Of a stretch of 64,000 bases of DNA, positions 25,701 through 35,500 are shown piece after piece. Position 1 is the stretch's first letter. Each line of letters begins with the position of its first letter. A program made the translations under genes and the position numbers. The stretch comes from Legionella sp. (GTDB lineage: Bacteria > Pseudomonadota > Gammaproteobacteria > Legionellales > Legionellaceae). Under the pieces are notes generated by a model. It was not told the origin of the DNA. It saw only the letters and a list, made by a program, of their open reading frames with translations, and ran no database searches. Where the stretch lies: assembly GCA_013911415.1 (NCBI GenBank), contig JACETI010000003.1, positions 284,001 to 348,000 of the forward strand, given 5' to 3'.

Positions 25701-28266
25701 CTGTTAATTGTGGAAGCGCGTTGATGGTCCCAGTGGAGGTTGCTGGTGCTGGCGTGCCCGTCTGATCGACTACTTCGATCGTGTAATTGAAAGCGCCGGG
25801 GTTCTGCGGCGTTCCGAAAACTTCACCAGTTGTGACATTCAAGTTTAGCCCGAGTGGCAGCGTCGATCCCGCTTGAATCCTAAAGGTATAAGGCGGTGTT
25901 CCGCCTGAAGCCGTATTCGCTTGGCTATAGGGCACACTTACCTCGGCCAAAGCGGATGGGGTGGCTGTCAATTCTAACCCTACCGTCATCGTTCCAGTGG
26001 TAGTAGCAGGAACTGCCGTGAGTGTTTGATCCACCACCTCAATTGTGTAAGAAAATGCTCCTACGTCTTGAGGTGTACCCGTCACTCTCCCGTCGGTTAA
26101 TAAAGTCAGTCCATTCGGCAATACTGAACCCTGTTCTAATTGAAAGGTATAAGGCGGCGTTCCACCTGAGGCGGTATTTACTTGATTATAAGCTGCACCG
26201 ACTTGGGTGAAGGGTGACGGCGTGGCTGTTAATTCGAGCGCAGCGATCATCGTCCCGGTGGTAGTAGCAGGCACTGCCGTTAGTGTTTGATCAACCACTT
26301 CAATCGTATAGTTGAAAGATCCTGCGGTTGTAGGTGTGCCAGAAACCGTACCATCGGTTAATAAATTCAGTCCATTGGGCAATACCGAACCTTGTGCCAC
26401 TCGATAGGTATAAGGTGGCGTTCCACCTGAAGCCGTATTCGCTTGACTATAGGCAACGTTTACTTGTGTATATTGAGAGGGTGTAGGGGTCAATTGCAGT
26501 GCTGTAATCATTGTGCCAGATGTCGTTGCTGGGACTACTGTCAGCGTTTGATCTACAACTTCGACCGTGTATGAGAAAGGTCCTGCGTTCTGAGGTGTGC
26601 CAGAAACGGTACCATTGGACTGTAAGGTCAACCCCGCAGGTAATATCGATCCGGTCTGCATTTGAAACGTATAAGGCGGTGTGCCACCTGAAGCCGTATT
26701 CGCTTGGCTATAAACAGCGCCGGCCTGTGTGTATGTCGAAGGTGTTGCGATTAATTGGAGTGCTCCGATCATTGTCCCTGATGTCGTTGCTGGCACCGGT
26801 GTTTGGGTTTGATCGACGACTTCAATCGTGTAACTGAATGCCCCAGGATTCTGCGGTGTACCAGACACTGTACCATTGGCCTGCAAAGTCAATCCAGCGG
26901 GCAGTACCGATCCTGATTGAACACGATAACTGTAAGGGGGGCTACCCCCTGCGGCAGTGTTCGTTTGGCTATAAGCAACGTTCACCTGTGTATACTGAGA
27001 TGGCGTGGCTGTTAATTGCAAGGCAGTCACTATCGTACCGGAAGAATTTCCTGTAGCGATACTTCCAGTTGCGTCTGTTACTTCAATCGTGTAATTAAAT
27101 GCGCCGGCTGTTGTGGGAGTACCGCTTACTGTTCCATCTAAAAGATTTAAACTTGTTCCAGCCGGAATCGATCCCGCACTTACTCGAAAGTTAAAAGGTG
27201 CTGAGCCTCCCCCCACTGCATTGGTTTGATTGTAAGCAACATTTACCTGAGCATAAGTGGAGGGAGTGGATGTCATGGACAGTGGTGGGTTAATCGTACC
27301 GGTCGTTGTTGCCTGTGCCGTGTTGCCAACAATATCTGCAGCCTGCACGGTATAAGTAAAAGGACCAACAGCCGTTGGCGTACCCTCTACAGTACCTGTA
27401 CTCGGATTAAAGCTCAGTCCAGGAGGCAAGCTTCCACCAATTAACTGATAGGTATAAGGTGCTACACCGTTGGAAGCAACATTGGTTTGTGAGTAGGGAA
27501 TATTAATTTGCGTAAAGGTCGAAGGGGTAGCTGTCAGTTGCAGCGCAGAAACAGTGGTTGTCAGTGCTAAATTGACGGTTTGACCGGTGGTATCTCGTAC
27601 TTGGATCGTATAATTAAACGTACCACTTGCGGTGAGAACACCTGCAATCACCCCGGTGGCCTGATTTAAAGAGGTTCCCGAAGGTAAACTTCCTGCGATC
27701 AATTGAAAAGTATAAGGTGGGTTGCCTCCGCTGACGTTAATCGTTTCTTGAAAGAAAGTGTTAATCACCGTTGAGATGGATGGTTGCACATCTGTCGTCA
27801 TTGGATTGGTTGCGCGTGTCACATAAAGTCTGTCTGCGACATTAGGTTGGGAACAAAGCGTTCTGTCGGGAACAGAAGGATCGCTCCCTGCCGTTTTACA
27901 AACCACAGGGCCTCCAATGATTGAGCCCTGGATTGGAATATCTACTTCATTCACTTGCACTAACAACCGACAGCTTTGACGGTTACCTAAAGTAAACGGT
28001 CTTCCGCATGATCCTTCGGTAACAACTTGATTAACACCAGCAACAGGAGCAATGGTTAACGTTCTTGTCACTTTGGTTTGATTGGTTACTTCGTACTCAA
28101 CAATGATACTTTGATTAGCTCTTAGCTGATAAATTGTCGAGGGTGAAAGCGATTTTATTAAAAATTTTGGCTCAGCTGCGAAAGTTGGCTGAGAAGCAAA
28201 AAGGCTTAAGAAGCAAAATATAGAAACAATTCTACTGAGAAAACGTTTTAGGATAGTTCTATTCAT
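22789..28266 (-). CDS. Giant secreted protein: 13 He_PIG-type Ig-like repeats, three Cys repeats and a beta-propeller
   Basis: 1825 residues. Signal peptide 1-30 (cleavage near TFA-AEP). Residues 31-155 form an Ig-like N-terminal domain with three or four Cys. Residues about 157-1280 hold 13 tandem repeats of about 86 residues with the pattern 'Y.QTN..SGGT.PYTY...SG.LP.G......GTVSGTP...G.F.YTI.V.D', the putative-Ig (He_PIG) type. Three repeats of about 85 residues beginning 'YTVGGSI.GL' and each carrying a Cys pair follow (about 1283-1538). The C-terminus (about 1539-1825) has YVxN-type blades with Cys pairs, a YncE/lactonase-like beta-propeller. This is the plan of a surface or released adhesin. 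No sorting motif, autotransporter barrel or dedicated secretion gene is nearby, so the export route is unknown. The repeats are similar enough in DNA to recombine. Confidence 0.8.
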   Translation of the reverse strand: MNRTILKRFLSRIVSIFCFLSLFASQPTFAAEPKFLIKSLSPSTIYQLRANQSIIVEYEVTNQTKVTRTLTIAPVAGVNQVVTEGSCGRPFTLGNRQSCRLLVQVNEVDIPIQGSIIGGPVVCKTAGSDPSVPDRTLCSQPNVADRLYVTRATNPMTTDVQPSISTVINTFFQETINVSGGNPPYTFQLIAGSLPSGTSLNQATGVIAGVLTASGTFNYTIQVRDTTGQTVNLALTTTVSALQLTATPSTFTQINIPYSQTNVASNGVAPYTYQLIGGSLPPGLSFNPSTGTVEGTPTAVGPFTYTVQAADIVGNTAQATTTGTINPPLSMTSTPSTYAQVNVAYNQTNAVGGGSAPFNFRVSAGSIPAGTSLNLLDGTVSGTPTTAGAFNYTIEVTDATGSIATGNSSGTIVTALQLTATPSQYTQVNVAYSQTNTAAGGSPPYSYRVQSGSVLPAGLTLQANGTVSGTPQNPGAFSYTIEVVDQTQTPVPATTSGTMIGALQLIATPSTYTQAGAVYSQANTASGGTPPYTFQMQTGSILPAGLTLQSNGTVSGTPQNAGPFSYTVEVVDQTLTVVPATTSGTMITALQLTPTPSQYTQVNVAYSQANTASGGTPPYTYRVAQGSVLPNGLNLLTDGTVSGTPTTAGSFNYTIEVVDQTLTAVPATTTGTMIAALELTATPSPFTQVGAAYNQVNTASGGTPPYTFQLEQGSVLPNGLTLLTDGRVTGTPQDVGAFSYTIEVVDQTLTAVPATTTGTMTVGLELTATPSALAEVSVPYSQANTASGGTPPYTFRIQAGSTLPLGLNLNVTTGEVFGTPQNPGAFNYTIEVVDQTGTPAPATSTGTINALPQLTATPSQYKQVNIAYSQVNTVSGGTPPYYYDLSAGAFPAGTDIDHATGVVSGTPTTSGSFNYTVRVTDHATRTAIAASSGTINMVPQLTATPSTYTQVNVVYSQTNTVSGGTAPYTYRMQSGSVLPAGLTLGSTGTVSGIPENAAPFNYTVEVVDATLTVASATSSGTINAALALTKTASIDAQVAVPYSQANVASGGTGNYTFRVSAGTLPAGLDLDLTNGTVFGTPQVAGPFNYTIEVTDGTPLPATQNSQGTINAALSMNASVPVAASLVVGNSYTQTNTPVGGTAPYTYTLISGAVPSGTTFNTSNGTVQGTLTTAQSFSYTVRINDVTPAAPVTATTSGTIYTPLTITAQPPVVSGINIPYSQTNTAAGGKTPYTYSVGSGTLPTGTTLNASTGTVSGTPTATGTFTYTIRVTDSNTNTADVQTTTTVQSSYTVGGSIYGLTAGQVILLNNGANALTVNTGASTFQFTIPVTSAQGYNVTIGTQPATLVCSVTNGTGTNVTANVTTVIVTCAGTSYTIGGTVSGLSSTGLSLQNNGTNTTPIAAGATSFTFSQPVAAGSSYNVTAASQPTTPVAQTCTVNNGSGTNVQSNITSVSVVCNNNAYSVGGSITGLTASGLVLQNNLTDNLSVAANATSFTFPTNIAQGSAYSVTVKTQPAGLQCSVTNGSGTMGSSPVTNVAVSCVPVFAYVINAGNGTLSIASVNGNTGALGTPSTSGASFNDPRSIVINPKATFGYVTNNDTGTISLCTINSSTGAASCPTTTGGSGFGLIVGVTLDPAATHLYATTSTATTAWLCNVNQTDGTLSGCTTTGSGFASPAGIVIHPSGNFAYVSNSTDSTVSLCMINNKTTGVFSGCANTGITFSAPRRLALNPAGTILYTSQAGGNNNIRYCSVNVNTGALSNCAVSGSNLTTPLGIVVNTTGTFLYAANNGSTTVTACGIDQGTGALTTCTPYPTYDAPTGIALTGR
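24420..27790 (-). repeat. Tandem 13-copy repeat array (about 258 bp units)
   Basis: DNA encoding the 13 Ig-like repeats. Units 4-8 are most alike, sharing the blocks for 'SGGTPPYTF' and 'NYTIEVVDQT' almost without change, while the outer units are more diverged. That pattern suggests growth from the middle by unequal crossing-over. Copy number may vary between strains and is a likely site of assembly error. Confidence 0.8.
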
Positions 28267-28564
28267 CAGAACGATACGCTGATGAAATTAAAAAACATGA
28301 GGGAAATAAAAGATAGAATGCGCATAAAAAATCCCTTTTCCTGCCGGAAACTTGCTTTCATTAGCTTCATCTAAAGAAAACAACTTTCCTGTATCGTTGA
28401 GCTATATCCTTGGTCAATCAACACACTACCATATTCGATATTCGTTTAATATCGATCGCGTATTTTATCTTAATTGATTATTAGTCTGAGCGCTATCATT
28501 AGTAACGAAAAAAAGCGCTTCACCGTCTTTGCATGACCAATCGATATCTTTCACTGAACTTTTA
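28267..28564. other. Intergenic stretch between the giant repeat gene and lolD
   Basis: 298 bases, probably containing the 3' end of the lol transcript and the promoter of the giant gene. AAGCGCTT followed by T7 (about 28520-28508, minus strand) may be a weak terminator for lolD. I found no gene or recognisable RNA element. Confidence 0.35.
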
Positions 28565-29254
28565 TCAAATCACATTATCCTCAAGCGTGCCATGATTTAA
28601 AAGAAGGGTTCGATCAGTCTTCTGAGCTAATGCCTTATCATGCGTTACAATGACCAATGCCGTATTAAACTGCTCGTTCAAACGAAGCATGAGTGAAAAA
28701 ACTTTGGTAGCGGTTTCTTGATCAAGGTTACCTGTTGGTTCATCAGCAAGCAAACATGCGGGTTTATGTACCAGCGCACGGGCAATAGCTACCCTTTGGC
28801 GCTCACCACCCGATAATTGACTAGGTTTGTGTTCCAGTCGATTTGCTAGTCCCACCGCATCTAAAACATTCTGCGCATTCTTTTGAGCAGTCTGTAAGGA
28901 ATTACCTGCCAGTAGCAGAGGCATCGCCACGTTCTCAAGGGCCGTAAATTCAGGTAGCAAATGATGGAATTGGTAGACAAACCCTAAATGCCGATTACGT
29001 AAGTGACAACGCTTTTTTTCAGAGAGTTGTTGCCAATCTAAGCCATTAATAAAAACCCGGCCATTTGTCGCCAGATCCAATCCACCTAATAAATGTAAAA
29101 GTGTACTTTTCCCGGAACCAGAGGGGCCAATAATCGCAAGCCGTTCTCCTTTTTTTACGGTTAAATTGATGTTATTTAAAACGGGAACAACTTGTGATCC
29201 ATCGTGATATTGCTTACACAGGTTTTCGCTTTGCAAGGTAATTAAATCATTCAT
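28565..29254 (-). CDS. lolD: Lipoprotein-releasing system ATP-binding protein LolD
   Basis: 229 residues from ATG 29254, preferred over an in-frame TTG-type start at 29290 because it has a GGAGG about 10 bases upstream and gives the usual LolD N-terminus. Walker [10 protein letters not shown], the [21 protein letters not shown] region characteristic of LolD, signature LSGGERQR, Walker [12 protein letters not shown] and VTHD are complete. With LolC/E it extracts mature lipoproteins from the inner membrane and hands them to LolA. The start overlaps the lolC stop region by 8 bases. Confidence 0.93.
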   Translation of the reverse strand: MNDLITLQSENLCKQYHDGSQVVPVLNNINLTVKKGERLAIIGPSGSGKSTLLHLLGGLDLATNGRVFINGLDWQQLSEKKRCHLRNRHLGFVYQFHHLLPEFTALENVAMPLLLAGNSLQTAQKNAQNVLDAVGLANRLEHKPSQLSGGERQRVAIARALVHKPACLLADEPTGNLDQETATKVFSLMLRLNEQFNTALVIVTHDKALAQKTDRTLLLNHGTLEDNVI

Positions 29255-30491
29255 AATGTAGAGCCTCCGCAATCTGGATCCGAGAAGCACGCCACGCGGG
29301 ATACAATGTTGCTAAAAAACTCATTAATAGCGCAATAACAGCCACTTGCCAAACATCGTTCCAATCGATCTTAGAAGGAAGGTAATCAACGAAATACACA
29401 TTCGCAGACAAAATATTAATATCAAGCAATGATTGCAAATGATTCACTAAGCTTGTTGCATTCGACGCGAGTAAAACCCCTCCGATCAAACCAAAAAGCA
29501 CACCAATAACACCCACTAACGTCCCTTGCGCGATGAAAATTGCTAATATCATTCTTGGTGTTGCGCCAATCGTTCGGAGTATGGCAATTTCTGCTTGTTT
29601 ATCATTGACTACCATCACCAAAGAAGAAATTAGGTTAAATGCTGCAACAGCAATAATTAAGAGAAGAATGAGGAACATCATCGTTTTTTCAAGTTTAATG
29701 GCCTGAAAGAAAGCACCCATTTGCTGGGTCCAATTACTAACCATATAAGACGGACCGAGTTTTTCAGTCAGAGCAGCTGAAACATTCGGGGCTTGATAAA
29801 TATCATTGATTTTTACTTTAAACCCTGTGATTTCATCACGATACTGCACCAACTTCTGTGCGTTATTTAGATGGATGAACGCCAATTGACTATCAAAATT
29901 AAAGCCAGCACCTGCAGAAAAAATGCCGGCTACGGTAAACCGTTTAAATCGTGGCAGAATACCAGCCGGGGTCACGGAAGCTTGAGGAAGCATGATACTA
30001 ACTTTATCACCCACCCACACACCTAGTTTATCTGCAAGACTGCGTCCCAAAAGGATGCCAAATTGATCCAATCCTGCCACATTTCCGACACGCATTTTTT
30101 TATCAAGCTGACTGACAGCTTTTTCTTTGTCAGGATCAATGCCGGTTAGTAAAACTGGAAAAACCTGCCCTTCATGGGTCATCAAGCCTTGCGCCCCGAT
30201 AAAGGGCGCAACGCCCTGCACAGTTGGGTAATTTTGCAGCATTTTTTCGATCAATGGCCAATCGGAAATTTTATCGTGTTGGCCTGTAATGGTAATCTCA
30301 GGCGCCATATCAAAAAAACGTTTACGAATCTCTTGATCAAAACCATTCATGACAGAAAGTACGGTAATCAGCACAGTGACACCCAGCGCAATGCCGATCA
30401 TGGAACTTAACGAGATAAAGGAAATGAAATGATTGCTCTTTTTAGAACGCACATAACGTAACCCAATAAAAAGCGCTAATGGTTTAAACAT
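29247..30491 (-). CDS. lolC: Lipoprotein-releasing system transmembrane protein LolC/LolE
   Basis: 414 residues: the N-terminal helix with '[44 protein letters not shown]', a periplasmic domain (about 50-265) and three C-terminal helices, ending [15 protein letters not shown]. These are hallmarks of LolC/LolE. Only one such permease is next to lolD, so either it forms a homodimer (LolF-like arrangement of many gammaproteobacteria) or a lolE lies elsewhere. Essential for outer-membrane lipoprotein sorting. Confidence 0.92.
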   Translation of the reverse strand: MFKPLALFIGLRYVRSKKSNHFISFISLSSMIGIALGVTVLITVLSVMNGFDQEIRKRFFDMAPEITITGQHDKISDWPLIEKMLQNYPTVQGVAPFIGAQGLMTHEGQVFPVLLTGIDPDKEKAVSQLDKKMRVGNVAGLDQFGILLGRSLADKLGVWVGDKVSIMLPQASVTPAGILPRFKRFTVAGIFSAGAGFNFDSQLAFIHLNNAQKLVQYRDEITGFKVKINDIYQAPNVSAALTEKLGPSYMVSNWTQQMGAFFQAIKLEKTMMFLILLLIIAVAAFNLISSLVMVVNDKQAEIAILRTIGATPRMILAIFIAQGTLVGVIGVLFGLIGGVLLASNATSLVNHLQSLLDINILSANVYFVDYLPSKIDWNDVWQVAVIALLMSFLATLYPAWRASRIQIAEALHYE

Positions 30492-30683
30492 ATTATTTTT
30501 GCGAGCACGTTCATAATCATTGGAAGGTCGTTATAGCCTAACAGAATATTTACCGACTAAATATCCTTCTCGCTTACTTGTGAAGAGTCTGTCCGAAGAC
30601 TTTGTCTTGCTTAAGCCAGACATGCTAAGCTATTTTTGTTTCTATTTATGAAAACATTATGATCATCACCCTGGCACCTGCCC

Positions 30684-31370
30684 ATGTTCCCTACACTGCG
30701 TATACCTAGTGGATCACTTGAAGGCTTAAAATGGCTTGGATTAATTTCCATGACCGTTGACCATGCTAATCGTTTTTTTCTGGCAGGTCATAGTGAAACT
30801 GCTTACTGCATTGGCAGACTTGCACTGCCCCTTTTTGCCTTTGTCTTTGCTTACAACCTATCGTCTATTAACCTGAGTAATTCAGGACATTATCAACGAA
30901 TATTGAAACGGCTACTTTTCTTTGGAGTGCTCGCTATACCTGGTTACATGGCAATGAAGCAACTAAGCACCCCCTGGCCTTTTAATATTTTGTTTGTTTT
31001 TTTAATCGCTTTACTTCTATTTGTATTACAAACGCAAAAAAACATCTTCACAAGCTTTCTCGCTGTACTTGTCTTTCTATTGGGCGGGCTGCTCGTTGAA
31101 TACAGTTGGTGCGGCATCTTCTTTTGTTTTGCTGCTTGGTCTTATTGCAGAAAACCCTCATTGCTGACAGCGACTGCTTGCTTTCTTGCCTACTGGTTTC
31201 TTGACTATTTAAATGGGAATGCCTGGGCACTCCTAAGCCTTCCCATTATTTTTTTAGCTGGGCAAACCGATTTCAAGATTAAGCGTATTCCACATTTATT
31301 TTATTATTATTACCCGGCACATTTAACGTTCTTCTGGGCATTGCAATATTTCTTACTGTCTCAGATATAA
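30684..31370 (+). CDS. TraX-family membrane acetyltransferase-like protein
   Basis: 228 residues, about seven hydrophobic segments. The N-terminal GSLEGLKWLGLISMTVDHANRF, the central 'GRLALPLFAFVFAYNL' and the C-terminal YYYYPAHLTFFW are the conserved blocks of the TraX family, named after the F-plasmid protein that N-acetylates pilin. Chromosomal copies are widespread and probably acetylate other envelope substrates. No conjugation gene is nearby, so a role in pilin modification is not supported here. Single gene, divergent from lolC. Confidence 0.85.
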   Translation: MFPTLRIPSGSLEGLKWLGLISMTVDHANRFFLAGHSETAYCIGRLALPLFAFVFAYNLSSINLSNSGHYQRILKRLLFFGVLAIPGYMAMKQLSTPWPFNILFVFLIALLLFVLQTQKNIFTSFLAVLVFLLGGLLVEYSWCGIFFCFAAWSYCRKPSLLTATACFLAYWFLDYLNGNAWALLSLPIIFLAGQTDFKIKRIPHLFYYYYPAHLTFFWALQYFLLSQI

Positions 31371-31521
31371 GCTATAAATCTTATTTATCAGAATAGGAAA
31401 AATGACCTAACTCCTCATTAAATAAGCCGATCAAACATGGTGTTAGTAAAATTCTCGTGGTAAAATATTAGGCGCGCATACGCTAGGAAAAAAAGCGTTA
31501 TTTATACAGCATGGAGCGAAA

Positions 31522-32013
31522 ATGAATCTTCGTCGTTACCTCTTCGTCAGTTTTCTACTGTTCACAACAGCCATAAGCCACGCCACCGAACGTACAGCAA
31601 GATTGTACACTACTGGGCCCTCAAAGACTGACGTAGGTCAAGTTACTTTTCGCGATACGCCTTATGGTCTCTTGATCATCCCTGCTTTTTCCCTACTTCC
31701 TCCTGGTTTGCATGGTTTTCACTTACACCAATATTCCAATTGTGGGGACGCAGGTATGAAAGCCGGTGGGCATTATGATCCATTGCATACTCAATCTCAC
31801 CAAGGACCCTACGCTCAAGGTCATAGCGGCGACCTTCCTGTTTTATACGTTGCAGAAGATGGTAAAGCTTCTATCCCTTCTTTAGCGCCAAGGCTAAAAA
31901 CCAATCAATTGGACGGATTAACGGTCATGATTCATTCGGGTGGTGACAATTATACCGATCAACCCAGCATGGGCGGGGGCGGAACACGAATCGCATGTGG
32001 TATTATCCACTGA
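31522..32013 (+). CDS. sodC: Periplasmic Cu/Zn superoxide dismutase
   Basis: 163 residues. Signal peptide 1-21 places it in the periplasm. All metal ligands are visible: copper His67, His69, bridging His84 (GGHYDP), zinc His93, His101 and Asp104, copper His138, and the disulfide Cys74/Cys159. It converts superoxide to peroxide and oxygen. In intracellular bacteria SodC shields the envelope from phagocyte superoxide. GGAGCG at good spacing supports the ATG. The next reading frames start only 28 bases downstream. Confidence 0.95.
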   Translation: MNLRRYLFVSFLLFTTAISHATERTARLYTTGPSKTDVGQVTFRDTPYGLLIIPAFSLLPPGLHGFHLHQYSNCGDAGMKAGGHYDPLHTQSHQGPYAQGHSGDLPVLYVAEDGKASIPSLAPRLKTNQLDGLTVMIHSGGDNYTDQPSMGGGGTRIACGIIH

Positions 32014-32041
32014 AGATCTTCACCAAACCATAGGTAACATT

Positions 32042-32119
32042 ATGTCCAAAGAAGAAATTATTTGCAAAATCATCAAACAACTGACTGAAAAAGAGTGGCG
32101 AAAAGCGTGCTGCGGATGA
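32042..32119 (+). CDS. Possible 25-residue peptide, translationally coupled
   Basis: A short frame reading MSKEEIICKIIKQLTEKEWR then KACCG and stop. ATAGGTAA upstream may serve as ribosome binding site, and its TGA overlaps the ATG of the next gene (ATGA). The amphipathic helix and terminal Cys pair are notable, but with 25 codons this could be chance or a leader that regulates translation of the next gene. Confidence 0.3.
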   Translation: MSKEEIICKIIKQLTEKEWRKACCG

Positions 32120-32568
32120 AACTTCCCGCCCTCAAGGCCTTACTCGACTATCGCAATGATACTGTTATTCGCGCGTTCTGCGTAGAGCAGGACTATTCTC
32201 AAACAAAGGGTCAGCAAGTATTCACTGATCTGCTTGCTTGGTTATGGTTAAACGCGTACCGTCAAATCCATCATCAAAAAATGACATATTTGTTTGGCCC
32301 ACTGTTACTGCTTGATAAAATGTGGCATACCTTTATCTTGCATACACAAGATTATTACGGGTTTTGTCTGCAATATTTTAAAGAATATTTTCATCACCAC
32401 GTTGAACCTATCGGCCATGAATATGTACTAAGCCCGGATGAACTCGCAACGTTTCTCCACGATGCCTTTGAACACTTGGGCGAACAATGGGTTCACCGGC
32501 AATTTGGTCCGCTCTATGGAACTTCTCCAACCCATGCAAACGTCGAAGACTCTGTATCAAGCGTTTGA
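32116..32568 (+). CDS. GRDP-like (DUF1399-type) protein of unknown function
   Basis: 150 residues from ATG 32116, chosen because it overlaps the preceding short frame's stop; a GTG at 32095 is an upstream alternative. The central sequence LLLDKMWHTFILHTQDYYGFC followed by a FHHH cluster matches the 'LD..WH..I..T..Y..FC......HH' pattern of glycine-rich-domain-protein-like (DUF1399) proteins. The His/Cys spacing suggests a metal site, but no activity is established. It overlaps the start of the nonribosomal peptide synthetase gene, so the two are probably co-expressed. Confidence 0.6.
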   Translation: MKLPALKALLDYRNDTVIRAFCVEQDYSQTKGQQVFTDLLAWLWLNAYRQIHHQKMTYLFGPLLLLDKMWHTFILHTQDYYGFCLQYFKEYFHHHVEPIGHEYVLSPDELATFLHDAFEHLGEQWVHRQFGPLYGTSPTHANVEDSVSSV

Positions 32569-35500
32569 AGCGCAAGTCCTTGCTCGACCAGATGCCGTTG
32601 CTATCGATGGCCCTGATCGAACGCTTACTTATCAAAATCTCAGTCTACAAGTCGATGCACTGGCCGAGCTACTTATTGAAGCGGGGGTACAGAATGACAT
32701 GCCGATCGCTTTTTGCATGGACCGTTCTCCCGCCTTACTTATTGCTATTTTAGCTATCTTGAAGGCCGGTGGCGCTTATTTACCGCTTGATCCAGCACAA
32801 CCTGCCGATCGACTATTATTGCTCTTAAAAGACAGTGGCGCTCCTGTGCTTATTCTAACGGATACGCTACGAACAAAATTTACAACCTATAATGGCCAGC
32901 AAATTATTTTTCCATTTTTAGATAGGCTACAAAACACATTAATTACCAATCAAAAAGTTACACCCTTGCCTGCTGGGACAGACAATTCAAGCCCCCTCGC
33001 TTATATTATTTATACCTCCGGTTCGACGGGAAACCCGAAAGGGGTTTTAATTGAACAAGCAAGTGTTCTTAGTTATGCAGAATGGTTTGCAAACTACACA
33101 GATATTATATCACTTGCTCGGATTGACTGTTCATCTCATATTATCTTTGACATGGCGGTTACCACTTCCATTGTTCCGCTTCTTTTAGGAAAAACCTTAG
33201 TTTTATGTGACGATGAAACAAAAAGTAATAGTAAATATTATTTACATTACCTTGCGGCAGAATGCATTGAACTTATCAAAATCACTCCTAGCTATTTCCA
33301 ATTACTACTGCACGAAGTACAAAATGCAGCCTCACCACCTCTTTTACCTGATTTAAAAGTTATCGTTTTAGGCGGTGAAAATCTACCCGCAGCCCTCTGT
33401 AAATCTTGGTTAAACTATTACCCGCATCAACAACTCTATAACGAATATGGACCAACAGAAGCCACTGTGGCTGTGTCCTCTTATAAGGTAACACCTGATA
33501 AATTAGATACGTTAGGACCGAATGTTCCCATCGGCAAGCCCTGTCCTCATGCTTCGTTTCATCTTCTTACTGACTCTCATGAAACCATGCAGGCAGAAGA
33601 TAATGAAGATAATAGGGAAACGGTAGGTGAATTAGCCATTAGTGGTATCTGTTTAGCCAGAGGTTATTTAGGACAGGCAGAAACAACACGTCAGCAATTT
33701 TCTGCTGCACCTTTCGCACCGTTTTTACGACGCTATAAAACAGGTGATCTTTGTCGACAATTAGCCGATGGCAATTGGCTTTATTTAGGAAGAAAAGATA
33801 AGCAGGTCAAAGTACGGGGCTATCGCGTCGAACCGGGCGAAATTGAACATACCATTAAACGTCATCCCGCAATTAGAGACGCAGTCGTCGTTTTACAAGA
33901 AGATCAACTCAATGAAAAACGTCTGGTTGCTTATTATATTGGTCGGCAGCCACAAAACACGCTTAGCCCACATCAAATGCGCATTTATTTGCAACAGCAT
34001 TTAGCTGATTATATGATTCCCAGCTTTTTTATAGCTATCGATGCTTTTCCTTTAACAGCAAATGGTAAATTAGATCTAAAAGCACTCCCCAAACCCCAGC
34101 TCCAACATACGCAGGCATTTATGCGTACCTACTCCCCTATTGAAAAAATTATTGCAGACATTTGGTCAGAAGAATTAGGTATTAATGGCATTGGGCTTGA
34201 CGATCAATTTTTTGAATTAGGTGGCCACTCTTTATCAGCGGCGCGCATTGTCTCAAGGATCAGTCAACAACTCTCAAAAGATATCGCATTAAAGGATTTT
34301 TACACCGCATCTACGGTAGCATCACTTGCACTGCTCATTCAACAAGCGGCAGATGCTCAAATCCAACCTCAACAGGAAAATAGAATATTTCAGGATGAAA
34401 ACCAACGATTTCCACTGAGTGATTTTCAGCTTATGCTTTGGTTAGCGCTGACTTTTGAACCAAAGGCCAGAAACTTAAATATCGTTGCAAGAAAAAGAAT
34501 TGAAGGAGAGTTGCAACAAGATGCACTTCGCTTTGCCTTTGAAGCGTTATTGAAACATCATGCAATTTTAACGCATCGCATATTAAAACTTCGGCCCGCG
34601 CAACAATTACAAACTAACTACCGCTTCAATTTAAAACAAGTCGATTTAACGCGGTGCTCAGTAAAAGAAACAGAAACACTGCTTGAAATCTCGATACAAT
34701 CGTTGATGGGCTTTAAAAAATGGCAAGGCAATGCTCCTTTATTACGTGCAACACTATTTCGTCTTGCTGTCGACCAGCACGAATTACATATTTGCATGCC
34801 CCATATTATTGCCGATGATGTTTCACCCGAAATTCTATTCACCTCGTTGTCCAAGTTTTATAATGTTTACCTTGCACGCCCTGAGAACGCCCCCTCTTAT
34901 ATTCGCTCGCTCGTCAGTGAACATGGCATGCATCAGCAAACACTCAAAGAAATGCTCTATTGGGAAAGTCATCTCGATAAAAGCATTCAATTTTGGCAAG
35001 ATTATTTCAACGGTGCGGATCTTTTTTCTTTTCCATCTACTTATGTTATTTCTAATATGGAAAAAGAAGGTCTCTCTTACTCAACCTATGTAGAAATTCC
35101 TGCCACGACTTTAAGAAAATTCCAGACCTTCTGTACTAAACATCATGTCAGTCTGAACAATGGGATCTGCGCTGTTTTAGCAAAAGTCTTGCAACAATTT
35201 AGTCATTGCGACCACCCTCAAGAGGTAGTAATGAACCTCGTTAAATCGACACGTGATCATCCCGATTATGATCATGCTTTAGGCTGCTTCTTAAGGCTCG
35301 AGCCGATAAAAGTACCGATAGGTAAAGAAACGTCTTTAATCACGCTAATGAAAAAGGTGCACCAATCCACTGTAGATACGCACCCCTACCAACGCTGCTC
35401 TGGATTAATCAAACTGGCAAGTATACCTACCTTTCGTCGCAGAACTCACTGGATTTATTCGCTGATAGAACACTTTCTCTCAACCTATACTCGTTTGTTT

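Noticed and set aside
24604-27444. Several plus-strand frames of 60-108 codons opposite the giant repeat gene
   Set aside because: They are opposite-strand shadows of the repetitive GC-richer coding sequence and repeat with its period.
30684-31370. TraX-like gene as evidence of a conjugative element
   Set aside because: No other transfer gene, relaxase or integrase is in the window, and chromosomal TraX homologs are common.
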